DNA from: Phyllobacterium sp. YR531
GTDB lineage: Bacteria > Pseudomonadota > Alphaproteobacteria > Rhizobiales > Rhizobiaceae
Direction of reading: 5' to 3'
DNA length: 64,000 bases
Assembly (NCBI RefSeq): GCF_000282595.1
Contig: NZ_AKIZ01000001.1
Location: 62,001 to 126,000, forward strand
Shown here: positions 44,506 through 52,808 of the stretch, piece by piece
Layout of the letters: each line of letters opens with the position of its first letter
Numbering within the stretch: the stretch's first letter is position 1
Notes under the pieces: model-generated
Told to the model about the DNA's origin: nothing
Seen by the model: only the letters and a program-made list of their open reading frames with translations
The model's database searches: none
Position numbers and translations under genes: made by a program

Positions 44506-45689
44506 CACACATCCCACTTCGCCGGCAAGTCGGAGACGCCGCGGAATCGCCAGCCCTTGGCCTGCATCTCGCGGTTGTCGTCAAGCCGAAGGTTCGGCAG
44601 TTGATGAAATACCTCCTCTAGGGCGATCTCTCCCATTGCACGCGATAGGAAGTGCCCGGAACAGAAATGAGGGCGGAATCCGAAGGAGACATGCGGCCGT
44701 TTCTTGCGAAACATATCGAAGCGATCGGCGTCCTCGAAACGGGTTTCGTCACGATTGGCCGATCCCATGACAATGGCGACGGATGCGCCGGCCGGGATTT
44801 TCGTATCGGCGATTGTGAAGTCCTCAGCGGCCACTCTTGGTGTTACGCCGATGGGAGCGATCCAGCGCAGGCCTTCGTCGAAGGCGCGAAGCGCATGATT
44901 CTTCGGATCAGCCGCCACAACCTTAGTCTGCTCGGGATCCAGCAGTAGGCCGGCACAGGCATTGGCGGCGGCGTGTCCTGGCTCTTGGAGGCCTCCCAGG
45001 ATAATAACCTTCATCGTCGGCATGATTTCGGAAAGGCTGCGCACCTTTCCGTCCGGCATTCCGCCACTCACGACATGGCTCATCAACGTATGATCCGGCT
45101 TGGAGACGACACGCTCATACAGCGCACCCATCTGGGCGTCTATGTCGGCCAGCGCCTGATCGAGCCGATCCCACACAGCTTGGTCGCTGGAGACGTTTTG
45201 TAGACCGGCGGCCATGGCATGGAACCATTCGACCAACATTTCGTTTGGTGTATGGGTAAGTCCGATCACGTCCCCGATGCAGCGCACCGAAATCGGCTCG
45301 AAGAGATCCGCAGTGAGGTTCGCCGCTCCGCGCTGCTTCAGCCCCGCGAGGTAGCGATGCACGACCGGGCGTGTCAGCTTATCGACATAGCTACGGACTG
45401 CCTCCTGTGTTAGGTTCTGATCGATGCCCTCCCGCAGACTCTTGTGCTCTTCGCCCGACATCGTCAGCACGTTTGGCATACCCATGACGCGAGCCTCGGG
45501 TCGATCAGGACTACCCGACGGGCCAAAAATCCGGTCGTTCGAACCGACAGTGCGACAATCCTCGTAACGGGTCACGAAATACTCTTTCGTGCCCTCGAAG
45601 AAGGCAACAGGCTCTTCTTTGCGCAGCCGCGCGTAGACGGGATAGGGATCCCGGTATAGGTTCTCGCTCGTTAGTTCAGTGGCCGACAT
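44505..45689 (-). CDS. cytochrome P450, second copy
   Basis: A 394-residue soluble class I P450. Heme loop FGFRPHFCSGHFLSRAMGEI carries the Cys ligand (about residue 347). The ExxR helix appears as FDEGLRWIAPIGVTPR and the I-helix as VIILGGLQEPGHAAANACAG, where EPG replaces the common D/E-T pair. It is first in a seven-gene operon ending with reductase and ferredoxin, so its electron chain is encoded alongside. It is divergent from the LigM-like gene with the TetR-type operator at 45829 between. O-demethylation of a methoxyaromatic is a likely but unproven role. Confidence 0.92.
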   Translation of the reverse strand: MSATELTSENLYRDPYPVYARLRKEEPVAFFEGTKEYFVTRYEDCRTVGSNDRIFGPSGSPDRPEARVMGMPNVLTMSGEEHKSLREGIDQNLTQEAVRSYVDKLTRPVVHRYLAGLKQRGAANLTADLFEPISVRCIGDVIGLTHTPNEMLVEWFHAMAAGLQNVSSDQAVWDRLDQALADIDAQMGALYERVVSKPDHTLMSHVVSGGMPDGKVRSLSEIMPTMKVIILGGLQEPGHAAANACAGLLLDPEQTKVVAADPKNHALRAFDEGLRWIAPIGVTPRVAAEDFTIADTKIPAGASVAIVMGSANRDETRFEDADRFDMFRKKRPHVSFGFRPHFCSGHFLSRAMGEIALEEVFHQLPNLRLDDNREMQAKGWRFRGVSDLPAKWDV

Positions 45690-45828
45690 GTTTTTCCTCC
45701 CTTTCGCAAGGCAACGTCCGCCCGGAAAGGCGGTAGAATCTATATTAGGCGGATGTTCCTCCCATCACGCCGTTCGGATGTCAGGTCTGCATTGCCTCGA
45801 ACCTCTTGACATACTCATTCGTCTTTAG

Positions 45829-45842
45829 ATACTGAATGGTAT
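45829..45842. promoter_or_regulatory. putative TetR operator between P450 and LigM-like genes
   Basis: ATACTGAATGGTAT, half-sites ATAC and GTAT separated by six bases, with flanking GATAC...GTATTC extending the symmetry. It lies 140 bases upstream of the P450 start and 74 bases upstream of the LigM-like start, fitting control of both divergent units. Confidence 0.65.
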
Positions 45843-45915
45843 TCGTGGCGATACCCCTTGTCAACACGGCAGGACGGCCTGCGAATAAGGTAAGGATAGC
45901 CAGAGGAGGAATATC

Positions 45916-47295
45916 ATGGCTGCAGGTGAAGGAGCTCCGAAGAGCCTCGAAGCATTGATCGACGAAGCGGGCGGAGCGGTGAAGCTGCTGCGCGGGTCCA
46001 ACCTTGGGCCCTATGTCTTCCCGGGCATCCCGCCGGAATTCAGCAACTGGCGCGACGAAGTGCAAGCCTGGAAGGACAGCGTCGCACTGCTGGAGTTGTC
46101 CTACCATATGACTGAATTACACCTGCGTGGCCGCGACGTGATCCCTTTCTTGGGGCAATTTGCCGTGAACAAGCTTGATCCGTTTCAGGTCAAGCGTGCT
46201 AAGCAAATCGTGCTTGCAGGTCACGATGGCAATTTCATTGCCGACGCTATCCTTTTTCGTGAGGAGGAGGAATTTTTTCGCATCGTCGGAGCGCCTTTCG
46301 CCAGCGACTGGCTGCTCTACAACGCGCAAAATTCGCCGCTCTCCATCACAGTGGAGAAGAACGACAACTGGTCTGTTCGCCAGACCCCTCGCGACGTTTT
46401 CCGACTCCAGGTGCAGGGTCCGGAGGCTTTACCACTCATGCAAGAAGTTACGGGCAATACTTTGCCGGATATCAAGTTCTTCTTCGTTGGCGAGCTCCAA
46501 ATTGCCGGCAAAACAGTCCGGGCGCTTCGTCACGGAATGGCCGGGACACCAGGATTCGAGTTGTACGGACCGTGGGACGACCAGCAGACCGTGCGCGAAA
46601 CGCTCGAAAAGGTGGGTGAGAAATATGGAATGCGGAAGGTCGGCGCGCTCGCCTATTCCGCTACTGCCCAGGAATCAGGCTGGATGCCGATGCCGATGCC
46701 GGCCATCTATCATGGCTCTGAGATGAAACCGTATCGCGAATGGCTCAACAACTACTTTCTCGAAACCATCGGTTCGCTCGGCGGAAGCTTCATCTCCGAT
46801 CGGATCGAAGACTACTATGTCGATCCGATTGAGCTGGGGTATGGCAGTTTGGTGGACTGGAACCGCGACTTCCTTGGCAGGGCCGCTCTTAAGGAGAAGG
46901 CTGCGAACCAGAAACGTACGAAGGTTACCCTGGTGTGGAATGACGACGACGTTGCCGCGACGATCAAGGCTTCGCTCTTCGACAACCAGAAACCTGACCG
47001 CTTCATGGCTCTTCCCAACCCGATGTATGCGACATTCCAGGCCGATGCTGTTTTCAAGGGCGCTAATGCTGCCGGCGTTTCGCAATGGCTGGCCTATTCG
47101 GCGAATGCGCAACACGTGATCTCGCTCGCGGTCGTCAATGTCGAGGACGCGACCCCCGGTACAGAACTCACCCTTCTGTGGGGCGAACCGAATAGTCGGC
47201 GGCGAACGGTGGACCGCCACGACGTCCGTGAGATTCGGGTCACCGTCGCGCCGGCACCGTATTTCGACAAGGTTATCAAGATCGGTCACCAATAA
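45916..47295 (+). CDS. GcvT-like folate-dependent O-demethylase (LigM/DesA-like)
   Basis: A 459-residue aminomethyltransferase-fold protein. LigM and DesA move the methyl group of vanillate, 3-O-methylgallate or syringate to tetrahydrofolate, giving 5-methyl-THF. Visible features are the N-terminal ALLELSYHMTELHLRGRDVI, the folate-site region TPRDVFRLQVQGPEALPLMQ, FELYGPWDDQQTVRETLEKV and YVDPIELGYGSLVDWNRDFL. The length fits LigM (about 470) rather than GcvT (about 365). AGAGGAGGAAT precedes the ATG. Downstream purU and metF-like genes would recycle the methyl-THF. The exact aromatic substrate is unknown. Confidence 0.85.
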   Translation: MAAGEGAPKSLEALIDEAGGAVKLLRGSNLGPYVFPGIPPEFSNWRDEVQAWKDSVALLELSYHMTELHLRGRDVIPFLGQFAVNKLDPFQVKRAKQIVLAGHDGNFIADAILFREEEEFFRIVGAPFASDWLLYNAQNSPLSITVEKNDNWSVRQTPRDVFRLQVQGPEALPLMQEVTGNTLPDIKFFFVGELQIAGKTVRALRHGMAGTPGFELYGPWDDQQTVRETLEKVGEKYGMRKVGALAYSATAQESGWMPMPMPAIYHGSEMKPYREWLNNYFLETIGSLGGSFISDRIEDYYVDPIELGYGSLVDWNRDFLGRAALKEKAANQKRTKVTLVWNDDDVAATIKASLFDNQKPDRFMALPNPMYATFQADAVFKGANAAGVSQWLAYSANAQHVISLAVVNVEDATPGTELTLLWGEPNSRRRTVDRHDVREIRVTVAPAPYFDKVIKIGHQ

Positions 47296-47601
47296 ACGCC
47301 GAATTGGAATATCGCCGCGCCTATCTGTAGCGCGGCGCTTCCGACACAGGCTCTGATCGAACGCTTTCGTGTAAAGTTGAGTGCGCGTTGAAGCTTCTAC
47401 TTTGCAATACTTTGACAGATTTTCAGCGGAGAGGGGCCGCAGTGCGGACAACGGATTGACGGAGGTTGTCGGAGTGCGCCTAGGATTGCCTACCGGACGA
47501 CAGGAAGGCTTGGCTGTGGCGGAGGGCTGGGCTTCTTTTCCCTCCTGCCGCTTGTTTGAGGCGGCTATCCCGCACGGACGAAAGACCCGCCATTTATAAG
47601 T
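47296..47601. other. intergenic region between convergent LigM-like and tetR genes
   Basis: About 300 bases. Besides the hairpin at 47313-47337 nothing is recognised; open frames are short and unsupported. Confidence 0.5.
47313..47337 (+). terminator. GC-rich terminator-like hairpin after LigM-like gene
   Basis: CGCCGCGC (47313-47320) pairs perfectly with GCGCGGCG (47330-47337) around a nine-base loop, 18 bases after the stop codon. Only CTT follows, so there is no real T-run, but position and GC content suit transcript termination. Confidence 0.6.
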
Positions 47602-48249
47602 TCATGACCTAGTAAGAGAACGATCGCGAACTGCGGCGACTTCGGAGAGGGACGTTCGGTCTGCACTGTGGTTCTCGTACATTTCCCTCAGCACCTGTCT
47701 GACCATTTGGCCAGCTGAACGCTCCTTGAGAAAGCTTGAGATGCCGCCGTAGGTGAGTTCGAATACCGTTCCACCGAGGAGAAAGGGATCTACCGATTTC
47801 TTACAATCTGGAAACAGCTTTTCGATCAGGATGTTGCCGAGGCCCCTCCATTGTTCGGCAAAGACATCCAGGTGTCGCTTGGTCAGTGATCCGTCGCGGC
47901 GCGCCCTGCGAAGCAATTCCATTGCAAGAATGCCCCAGCGCTGCTCGCTGGCCCGATCGCTAGACCATTCGGCGAGAGTATCGATCACATCATACGGATC
48001 ATCATGCTTGCTCAAGAGCTTGCCTAATTCAACGACGTCGCCCCCGGCGTTGCCTTCCAGCAACTGCATGACTATTTCTTCCTTGCTGGAAAAGTTCGAA
48101 TAAAATGCGCCCTTGGAGAAACCAGCCTCTTCAGCAATTCGCTCCACAGTTGCCCCATCGTAGCCATCCCGCGCTACGACCTCGTATGCGGACGCCATAA
48201 GTTTCTCACGGGTCAGAGCCTGGCTCTGCTCTCGCGTCAATCGCGCCAT
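47602..48249 (-). CDS. TetR-family transcriptional regulator
   Basis: A 215-residue TetR regulator. HTH residues about 12-58: LTREKLMASAYEVVARDGYD, TVERIAEEAGFSKGAFYSNF, SSKEEIVMQLLEG. The C-terminal ligand domain is helical. It lies downstream of the DoxX-like gene on the same strand. Four good copies of ATAC-N6-GTAT in nearby promoters, including the DoxX/dehydrogenase intergenic region at 48723, make it the best candidate for the local repressor, induced by an aromatic substrate or product. Confidence 0.92.
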   Translation of the reverse strand: MARLTREQSQALTREKLMASAYEVVARDGYDGATVERIAEEAGFSKGAFYSNFSSKEEIVMQLLEGNAGGDVVELGKLLSKHDDPYDVIDTLAEWSSDRASEQRWGILAMELLRRARRDGSLTKRHLDVFAEQWRGLGNILIEKLFPDCKKSVDPFLLGGTVFELTYGGISSFLKERSAGQMVRQVLREMYENHSADRTSLSEVAAVRDRSLTRS

Positions 48250-48304
48250 TCACTTTCTCCTAGTTGCGTATTCGAATACGAAGAAGTACGCGAATACGCC
48301 TGGA

Positions 48305-48664
48305 TTATGCAAGTAGCAGGATGAGGCAGATTGTCGCCCAGAAAATCGGGAACTCCGGGCCCATCTTCTGCCAGCGCCAATGGAAGCCGTTAATTCTGGC
48401 AATCGCATAGGAGGCGCCCAACAGGACGATGAGCGCCAAGGTCTCAGAAACTTTGGGAAAAATGTTGAACACCATGCCAGCACAAGCCAGTACCTCCATG
48501 GCGATCGTCCCCCCCACGAAAAACCGCCCAGGCCGAAAGCCTGCCGCTTCGAAAGTGGCCGCGGCCTTGACGTAGTTTGTGGCCTTGCCGACGATATGGG
48601 GAACAAACCAGATGCCGCACAATACCCGCATGACATCCGTGATCTCCCAGTAGCCAAGTATCAT
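48305..48664 (-). CDS. DoxX-like membrane protein
   Basis: A 119-residue protein with four hydrophobic segments: VMRVLCGIWFVPHIVGKAT, GGTIAMEVLACAGMVFNIF, SETLALIVLLGASYAIARI and PIFWATICLILLLA. The layout fits the DoxX family, named for a dioxygenase-linked subunit but of unclear function. ATG 48664 is chosen since AGGAGG lies seven bases upstream. It shares a divergent promoter region containing an ATAC-N6-GTAT operator with the dehydrogenase gene, and probably forms an operon with tetR downstream. Confidence 0.8.
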   Translation of the reverse strand: MILGYWEITDVMRVLCGIWFVPHIVGKATNYVKAAATFEAAGFRPGRFFVGGTIAMEVLACAGMVFNIFPKVSETLALIVLLGASYAIARINGFHWRWQKMGPEFPIFWATICLILLLA

Positions 48665-48722
48665 TTTGTACCTCCTGACCCCGTAATGAGAGACCGCGAA
48701 ATCTTCTGGCTTGTCATTTGGG

Positions 48723-48736
48723 ATACCATTTAGTAT
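48723..48736. promoter_or_regulatory. putative TetR operator between DoxX-like and dehydrogenase genes
   Basis: ATACCATTTAGTAT; the reverse complement ATACTAAATGGTAT differs by one base from the 45829 site. It lies 59 bases upstream of the DoxX-like start and 72 bases upstream of the dehydrogenase start. Confidence 0.65.
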
Positions 48737-48807
48737 TTGTAGACCATTGAGGATGTCAAGTGGCTCGGGCTGGACTAGCCGCCGCAACTGTCAATCAAGG
48801 AGGAAGC

Positions 48808-49917
48808 ATGGTGGAGTTGATGCGCGCAGCGCGGCTACATGAGGTTGGCGCGAAAATGGTCATCGAGAATGTCGAACGGCCTGTTGCCAAGGGGACCGAT
48901 GTCGTCGTCGCCGTCAAGGGCTGCGGCATGGTCCCCAATCTCGCGAACGTTCTCGCCAACTGGGAAACTTGGTATCCGCACATGCCCCTGCCGCCACGAC
49001 CGGCGATCTTCGGGCTGGACCCGGTCGGCGTCGTTCATGAGATCGGCCGGCAGGTCATGAACATCAAACGGGGCGACCGGGTATACGTCAACCCGGGCCG
49101 TTCCTGTGGCGCGTGCCATGCCTGCAACTCAGGCACTCCCCAGAAGTGTGAGTACTGGACGCTGAACGGATACTTTGGCTACAACCCGAACAGCTTGGAA
49201 ATCTTCAAACGCTATCCATATGGCGGATTCTGCGAATACATGCTCGCTCCACAAAGCGCGCTCGTCAGAATACCGGATAATCTCCAGTTTCAGCAGGCGG
49301 CTCGGTTGGGCTATCTCGGAACGTCCTACGCGGCGATCAAGAAGATGGGACCTCTCGCCGGGAAATCCCTGATCGTGCATGGCGCAACTGGCACGCTCGG
49401 GGTGGGAGTGACACTTGTCGCGCTTGCGCTTGGTATCTCCCGCATCTTTGCGGTGGCGCGCGGCAGGCCCCTTCTCGACCGCCTCAGGCTGCTTGCACCA
49501 AACCGAGTCGAGATATTTTCGAACCGCGATGCCAGCACAAAGGACTGGGTGAAGTCGCTTACTGGCGGGCGCGGCGCTGATCTGATGGTCGATACGCTCG
49601 GAGCGGTCGCTTCGCTCGACGCCTTCAAAGATGCAATGTACGGCGTCCGGCGGGGAGGGCGTATCATCAACATTGGCGGTACCGCGGGTGAGCTGCCGGT
49701 TGACGTTAAATGGTGGATGGACGAGCAGATGGAACTGGTTGGATCGGTCTGGTTTACCACGGCCGAGGGGCAGGAACTCGCTGACATGATACAACAGGGC
49801 GTTGTCGACATATCATCGCTTCAGCCTAAGACTTGGCCGCTCGACGAAATCAATGAGGCGATTTCCAGCGTTGCCAGCGGTGATGGCGGCTTTACGAGCT
49901 ACCTTGTTGAAATCTGA
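48808..49917 (+). CDS. zinc-type alcohol dehydrogenase family protein
   Basis: A 369-residue medium-chain dehydrogenase. The structural zinc lobe is visible as GRSCGACHACNSGTPQKCEY (four Cys). The Rossmann loop is IVHGATGTLGVGVTLVALA (about 175). The catalytic-zinc first ligand lies in KGCGMVPNLANV, but the usual GHE after it is replaced by FGLDPVGVVHEIG, so the catalytic zinc may be absent or altered. ATG 48808 follows AGGAGG. It may oxidise an aromatic alcohol or aldehyde or, given the C1 genes nearby, formaldehyde; the substrate is open. Confidence 0.88.
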   Translation: MVELMRAARLHEVGAKMVIENVERPVAKGTDVVVAVKGCGMVPNLANVLANWETWYPHMPLPPRPAIFGLDPVGVVHEIGRQVMNIKRGDRVYVNPGRSCGACHACNSGTPQKCEYWTLNGYFGYNPNSLEIFKRYPYGGFCEYMLAPQSALVRIPDNLQFQQAARLGYLGTSYAAIKKMGPLAGKSLIVHGATGTLGVGVTLVALALGISRIFAVARGRPLLDRLRLLAPNRVEIFSNRDASTKDWVKSLTGGRGADLMVDTLGAVASLDAFKDAMYGVRRGGRIINIGGTAGELPVDVKWWMDEQMELVGSVWFTTAEGQELADMIQQGVVDISSLQPKTWPLDEINEAISSVASGDGGFTSYLVEI

Positions 49918-50038
49918 AGCGACGAATTGGTTGCAGTAGTTTGATGATACTTGCGGGTGCGCTAACCTTTGCCTGTTTGGGTTTTCAGTGTTCCGCTTAG
50001 TTGTGTGATGACTGTTTTGACGCCAGGGGCAGCTCTGC

Positions 50039-50338
50039 ATGACCGCATTCATTCTCGATGGTAGAACATTTGTTGCTCAAATGCGGGCGGCGGCAGACGT
50101 GGTCGTACACTTGAAAGCTGAGCACGGAGTCATTCCGGGCTTAGCGGTGGTGCTCGCCGGTGAAGACCCAGCAAGTCATATCTATGTTCGGAATAAAGGC
50201 AAACAAACCGTAGCAGTAGGAATAGAATGTTTCGAGACCAAGCTGCCCTACAATATAACAGAGGCTTAGCTCCCTTCGGTTGTCGCCCGGTTGAATGCCA
50301 TGCCACATGTGCATGGAATTTTGCTGCAGCACTCCTGA
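50039..50338 (+). pseudogene. folD: folD, nonsense-mutated and 3'-truncated
   Basis: The start MTAFILDGRTFVAQMRAAAD and VLAGEDPASHIYVRNKGKQT are typical of FolD, the methylene-THF dehydrogenase/cyclohydrolase. At codon 77 a TAG (50267-50269) interrupts; the same frame goes on LPSVVARLNAMPHVHGILLQ and ends HS-TGA at 50338, where FolD would read GILVQLPLP. About two thirds of the gene is missing. It lay logically between the LigM-like and MetF-like activities; a chromosomal folD could take over. Confidence 0.85.
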
Positions 50339-50810
50339 TTCAGGCGGCAACTTCGATACCGGTAGACGCTTGCACAGCTATGGGGGCCTGATCTCGCCAG
50401 AGTAGGGCGTCGCGCGGCATTCTAGCGATGGTTGCATCATGGTCAATGCGATCCTGCTGATGGCCGGTTAAAGGGCACGGCCTAACGCGCTCAACTTGCC
50501 GCTTATGGTTTGGGTGCCTCCGGCGGGCGGAACGTCCGGTAAGACTGTTGACGCGCTTCAAATCACAATATACTGATTGGTATCTAAATACTTTGCAGAA
50601 TTTAGATTTGTTGGGCAACCGTCAAGGACGAACTATCTTGTTCTTAGGAGGAGGAAATGGCTGGCATTGGTTGTTGCCTTTAACAAGTCGTGGTTTTCGA
50701 AGTCGCAACTTACATCGCCGCCATGAAACGGTCTAACGACAGGAAGATTGGCACACAGTCTGACAAGATGGACCGGCCAAGCTATTGCAGGCGTCCATGC
50801 GGGAGGGGTC
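50339..50810. other. intergenic region ahead of purU
   Basis: About 470 bases following the broken folD. It contains the operator copy at 50570-50583 and a GGAGGGGT ribosome site just before purU. A minus-strand frame (50340-50618) is open but unrecognised. Confidence 0.5.
50570..50583. promoter_or_regulatory. putative TetR operator ahead of purU
   Basis: ATACTGATTGGTAT, 13 of 14 bases identical to the 45829 site. It lies 227 bases upstream of purU, so the purU-metF unit probably shares control with the demethylase genes. Confidence 0.6.
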
Positions 50811-51659
50811 ATGCAGCGGTATATCCTGAATCTGAAATGCAGGAACCAGCCAGGTATCGTCGCCAAGGTTTCAGGAGCGTTATTCGAACAGGGGGGAGAT
50901 ATTTCGGAGGCGCATCAGTTCGATGATCCTCTATCCAACAATTTCTATATGCGAGTGACGTTCAAGTCACCTAACCGCCAGGAAGCAATTGAGGGACGAC
51001 TGAATAAGGTCGATGTTGGCCCAGGTTTGAACTGGTCACTATATCTGGCAGACGCGCGTCCGCGAATTCTGATCATGGTTTCAAAGTTCGATCACTGCCT
51101 CGTCGATTTAGTCTACCGATCTCGCATTGGCGACCTCGATGCAGAGATCGTGGCTGTAGCCGGCAATCATCCCTCCAACGAACTTCGCTTTGAGCCACGG
51201 CCGAACATGCCTTACATCCATTTACCTGTGACCACCAAGACGAAGCAGACGCAGGAGAAAAAGCTTCTGGAATTGGTCAAGAGCACTGGAGCAGAACTCA
51301 TAGTGCTCGCCCGTTACATGCAGATCCTCTCACAAGAGTTGACGGATGCACTCTCAGGCCGCTGTATCAACATTCATCACTCCTTCCTTCCGGGCTTCAA
51401 GGGAGCCAAACCTTATCATCAGGCGTATGAGCGCGGAGTGAAGATGATTGGCGCAACCGCGCACTACGTGACATCCGACCTAGATGAAGGGCCGATAATC
51501 GCCCAGGACGTCGAGACCATTAGTCACGCCGACACGCCGGATGATCTCGTTGCGAAGGGACGTGATATCGAGCGGCGCGTACTTGCTCGCGCGGTCCAAC
51601 TCCATCTGGAGCGGCGCATTCTGCTAGACGGGACCAAAACCATCGTCTTCCAAAAATGA
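50811..51659 (+). CDS. purU: formyltetrahydrofolate deformylase
   Basis: A 282-residue PurU that hydrolyses 10-formyl-THF to THF and formate. An N-terminal ACT domain (RYILNLKCRNQPGIVAKVSG) is followed by the formyltransferase fold with ILIMVSKFDHCLVDLVYRSR, AGNHPSN, and the catalytic region INIHHSFLPGFKGAKPYHQA and GATAHYVTSDLDEGPII (His and Asp). ATG 50811 is preceded by GGGAGGGG. The stop overlaps the MetF-like start (ATGA). In this setting it would release the demethylated carbon as formate and restore THF for the LigM-like enzyme. Confidence 0.93.
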   Translation: MQRYILNLKCRNQPGIVAKVSGALFEQGGDISEAHQFDDPLSNNFYMRVTFKSPNRQEAIEGRLNKVDVGPGLNWSLYLADARPRILIMVSKFDHCLVDLVYRSRIGDLDAEIVAVAGNHPSNELRFEPRPNMPYIHLPVTTKTKQTQEKKLLELVKSTGAELIVLARYMQILSQELTDALSGRCINIHHSFLPGFKGAKPYHQAYERGVKMIGATAHYVTSDLDEGPIIAQDVETISHADTPDDLVAKGRDIERRVLARAVQLHLERRILLDGTKTIVFQK

Positions 51660-52603
51660 TCAGGCCGCTAGGAAAGGTTCTGAGTATGCTGAATTTTCTG
51701 TCGGGATCGAAGACTCTGACTCTTAAGCACGGCGATGTCGTCACCGCGCGTATTGGCGCGCTCCTGCGCGACGCTTCGGTCGAGATAATGCCGCGCACGG
51801 CATCCAAAATAGAGGATTTCCATGAGCTGTTCCCGAAAGGCACACGTATCTATATTGCCCACATTGCCGGCACGCCTATAGGTGATATGGTGGCAACGGC
51901 ACGCAGACTGCGCGAAGCGGGCTTTGCGGTGATGCCGCATTTCCCCGCCCGATCTATCCGCGACCGGGCCGAACTGCGCGAATGGATCGACCGTTATCAG
52001 GCTGAAGCCGGTGTCGATCAAGGCCTCATCCTCGCTGGTGATGCTAGCACGCCTCTGGGGACTTTCGATTCGTCCATGCAACTTCTCGATACTGGATTGT
52101 TTGAGGAGACCGGCTTCCGTTATCTTCACGTCGCTGGTCACCCGGAGGGAAATCGGAGTATCGATCCGGACAAGGATAGTCGCAATGCCGATGCCGCTCT
52201 TTTCTGGAAACAGGAGTATGCTCGCCACAGCCGGGCAGAGATGGCCATCGTTACTCAGTTTTGCTTTTCGATGCCGCCGGTGCTCGGCTGGATCAAGCAT
52301 TTGCGGACTATTGGAATATCCTTGCCAATTCATCTAGGTGTTGCAGGCCCGACAAAGTTGCAGACGCTCATAAAGTATGCCGTTACGTCGGGCGTTGGAC
52401 CATCGCTGTCGGTGTTGCAGCGCAGAGCCACAGACCTGGGTCAACTAGTCAAGCCTTACGAGCCGACACAACTGTTTCAAGCACTCCTTGAGGATTCAGC
52501 GGACATTGATCGCGCGCTGCTTCCTGATGCAATTCATATGTTTCCATTTGGGGGAATCAAAGCATCTGCCGATTATCTGATGCAATACCAACAGGTCGGT
52601 TAA
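51656..52603 (+). CDS. methylenetetrahydrofolate reductase-like protein
   Basis: A 315-residue protein with the MTHFR TIM-barrel pattern: SVEIMPRTASKIEDFHELFP, IYIAHIAGTPIGDMVATARR, AGFAVMPHFPARSIRDRAEL, LILAGDASTPLGTFDSSMQL and MAIVTQFCFSMPPVLGWIKH. MetF interconverts 5-methyl-THF and methylene-THF. It is more distant than housekeeping MetF, consistent with a dedicated catabolic role in oxidising methyl-THF formed by the LigM-like demethylase. ATG 51656 overlaps the purU stop; ATG 51686 with AGGAAAGG upstream is an alternative start. Confidence 0.87.
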   Translation: MIRPLGKVLSMLNFLSGSKTLTLKHGDVVTARIGALLRDASVEIMPRTASKIEDFHELFPKGTRIYIAHIAGTPIGDMVATARRLREAGFAVMPHFPARSIRDRAELREWIDRYQAEAGVDQGLILAGDASTPLGTFDSSMQLLDTGLFEETGFRYLHVAGHPEGNRSIDPDKDSRNADAALFWKQEYARHSRAEMAIVTQFCFSMPPVLGWIKHLRTIGISLPIHLGVAGPTKLQTLIKYAVTSGVGPSLSVLQRRATDLGQLVKPYEPTQLFQALLEDSADIDRALLPDAIHMFPFGGIKASADYLMQYQQVG

Positions 52604-52638
52604 GACACTAATAACGACTCTCCGGAAACATTTAGCGC

Positions 52639-52803
52639 ATGAAAACTGGGATACATCCATCTGTCGATTCAGGGTTCAAGGCGATCAACGCCGCCGTTTC
52701 TGGCGGCACGCTCGTCTGCAACTGCACGAGCAATCCCGTGAAGGTCCGCTTCGGGGGGTGACGTCACCACAACCACGTTTGCGGCGCTTGCAGCTGCGCG
52801 AAC
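52639..52803 (+). pseudogene. gfa (glutathione-dependent formaldehyde-activating enzyme) fragment
   Basis: From ATG 52639 the frame reads MKTGIHPSVDSGFKAINAAV, then SGGTLVCNCTSNPVKVRF, the start of Gfa including its first Cys pair. It ends at TGA beside a run of six G (52753-52758). After a frame change the next bases encode HHNHVCGACSC, matching HNHVCGCTKCW of Gfa. The rest is replaced by aminotransferase sequence. A formaldehyde step was therefore once part of this cluster. Confidence 0.65.
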
Positions 52804-52808
52804 GAACG

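Noticed and set aside
50340-50618. 92-codon minus-strand open frame
   Set aside because: Basic composition, no family, and it crosses the operator copy at 50570.
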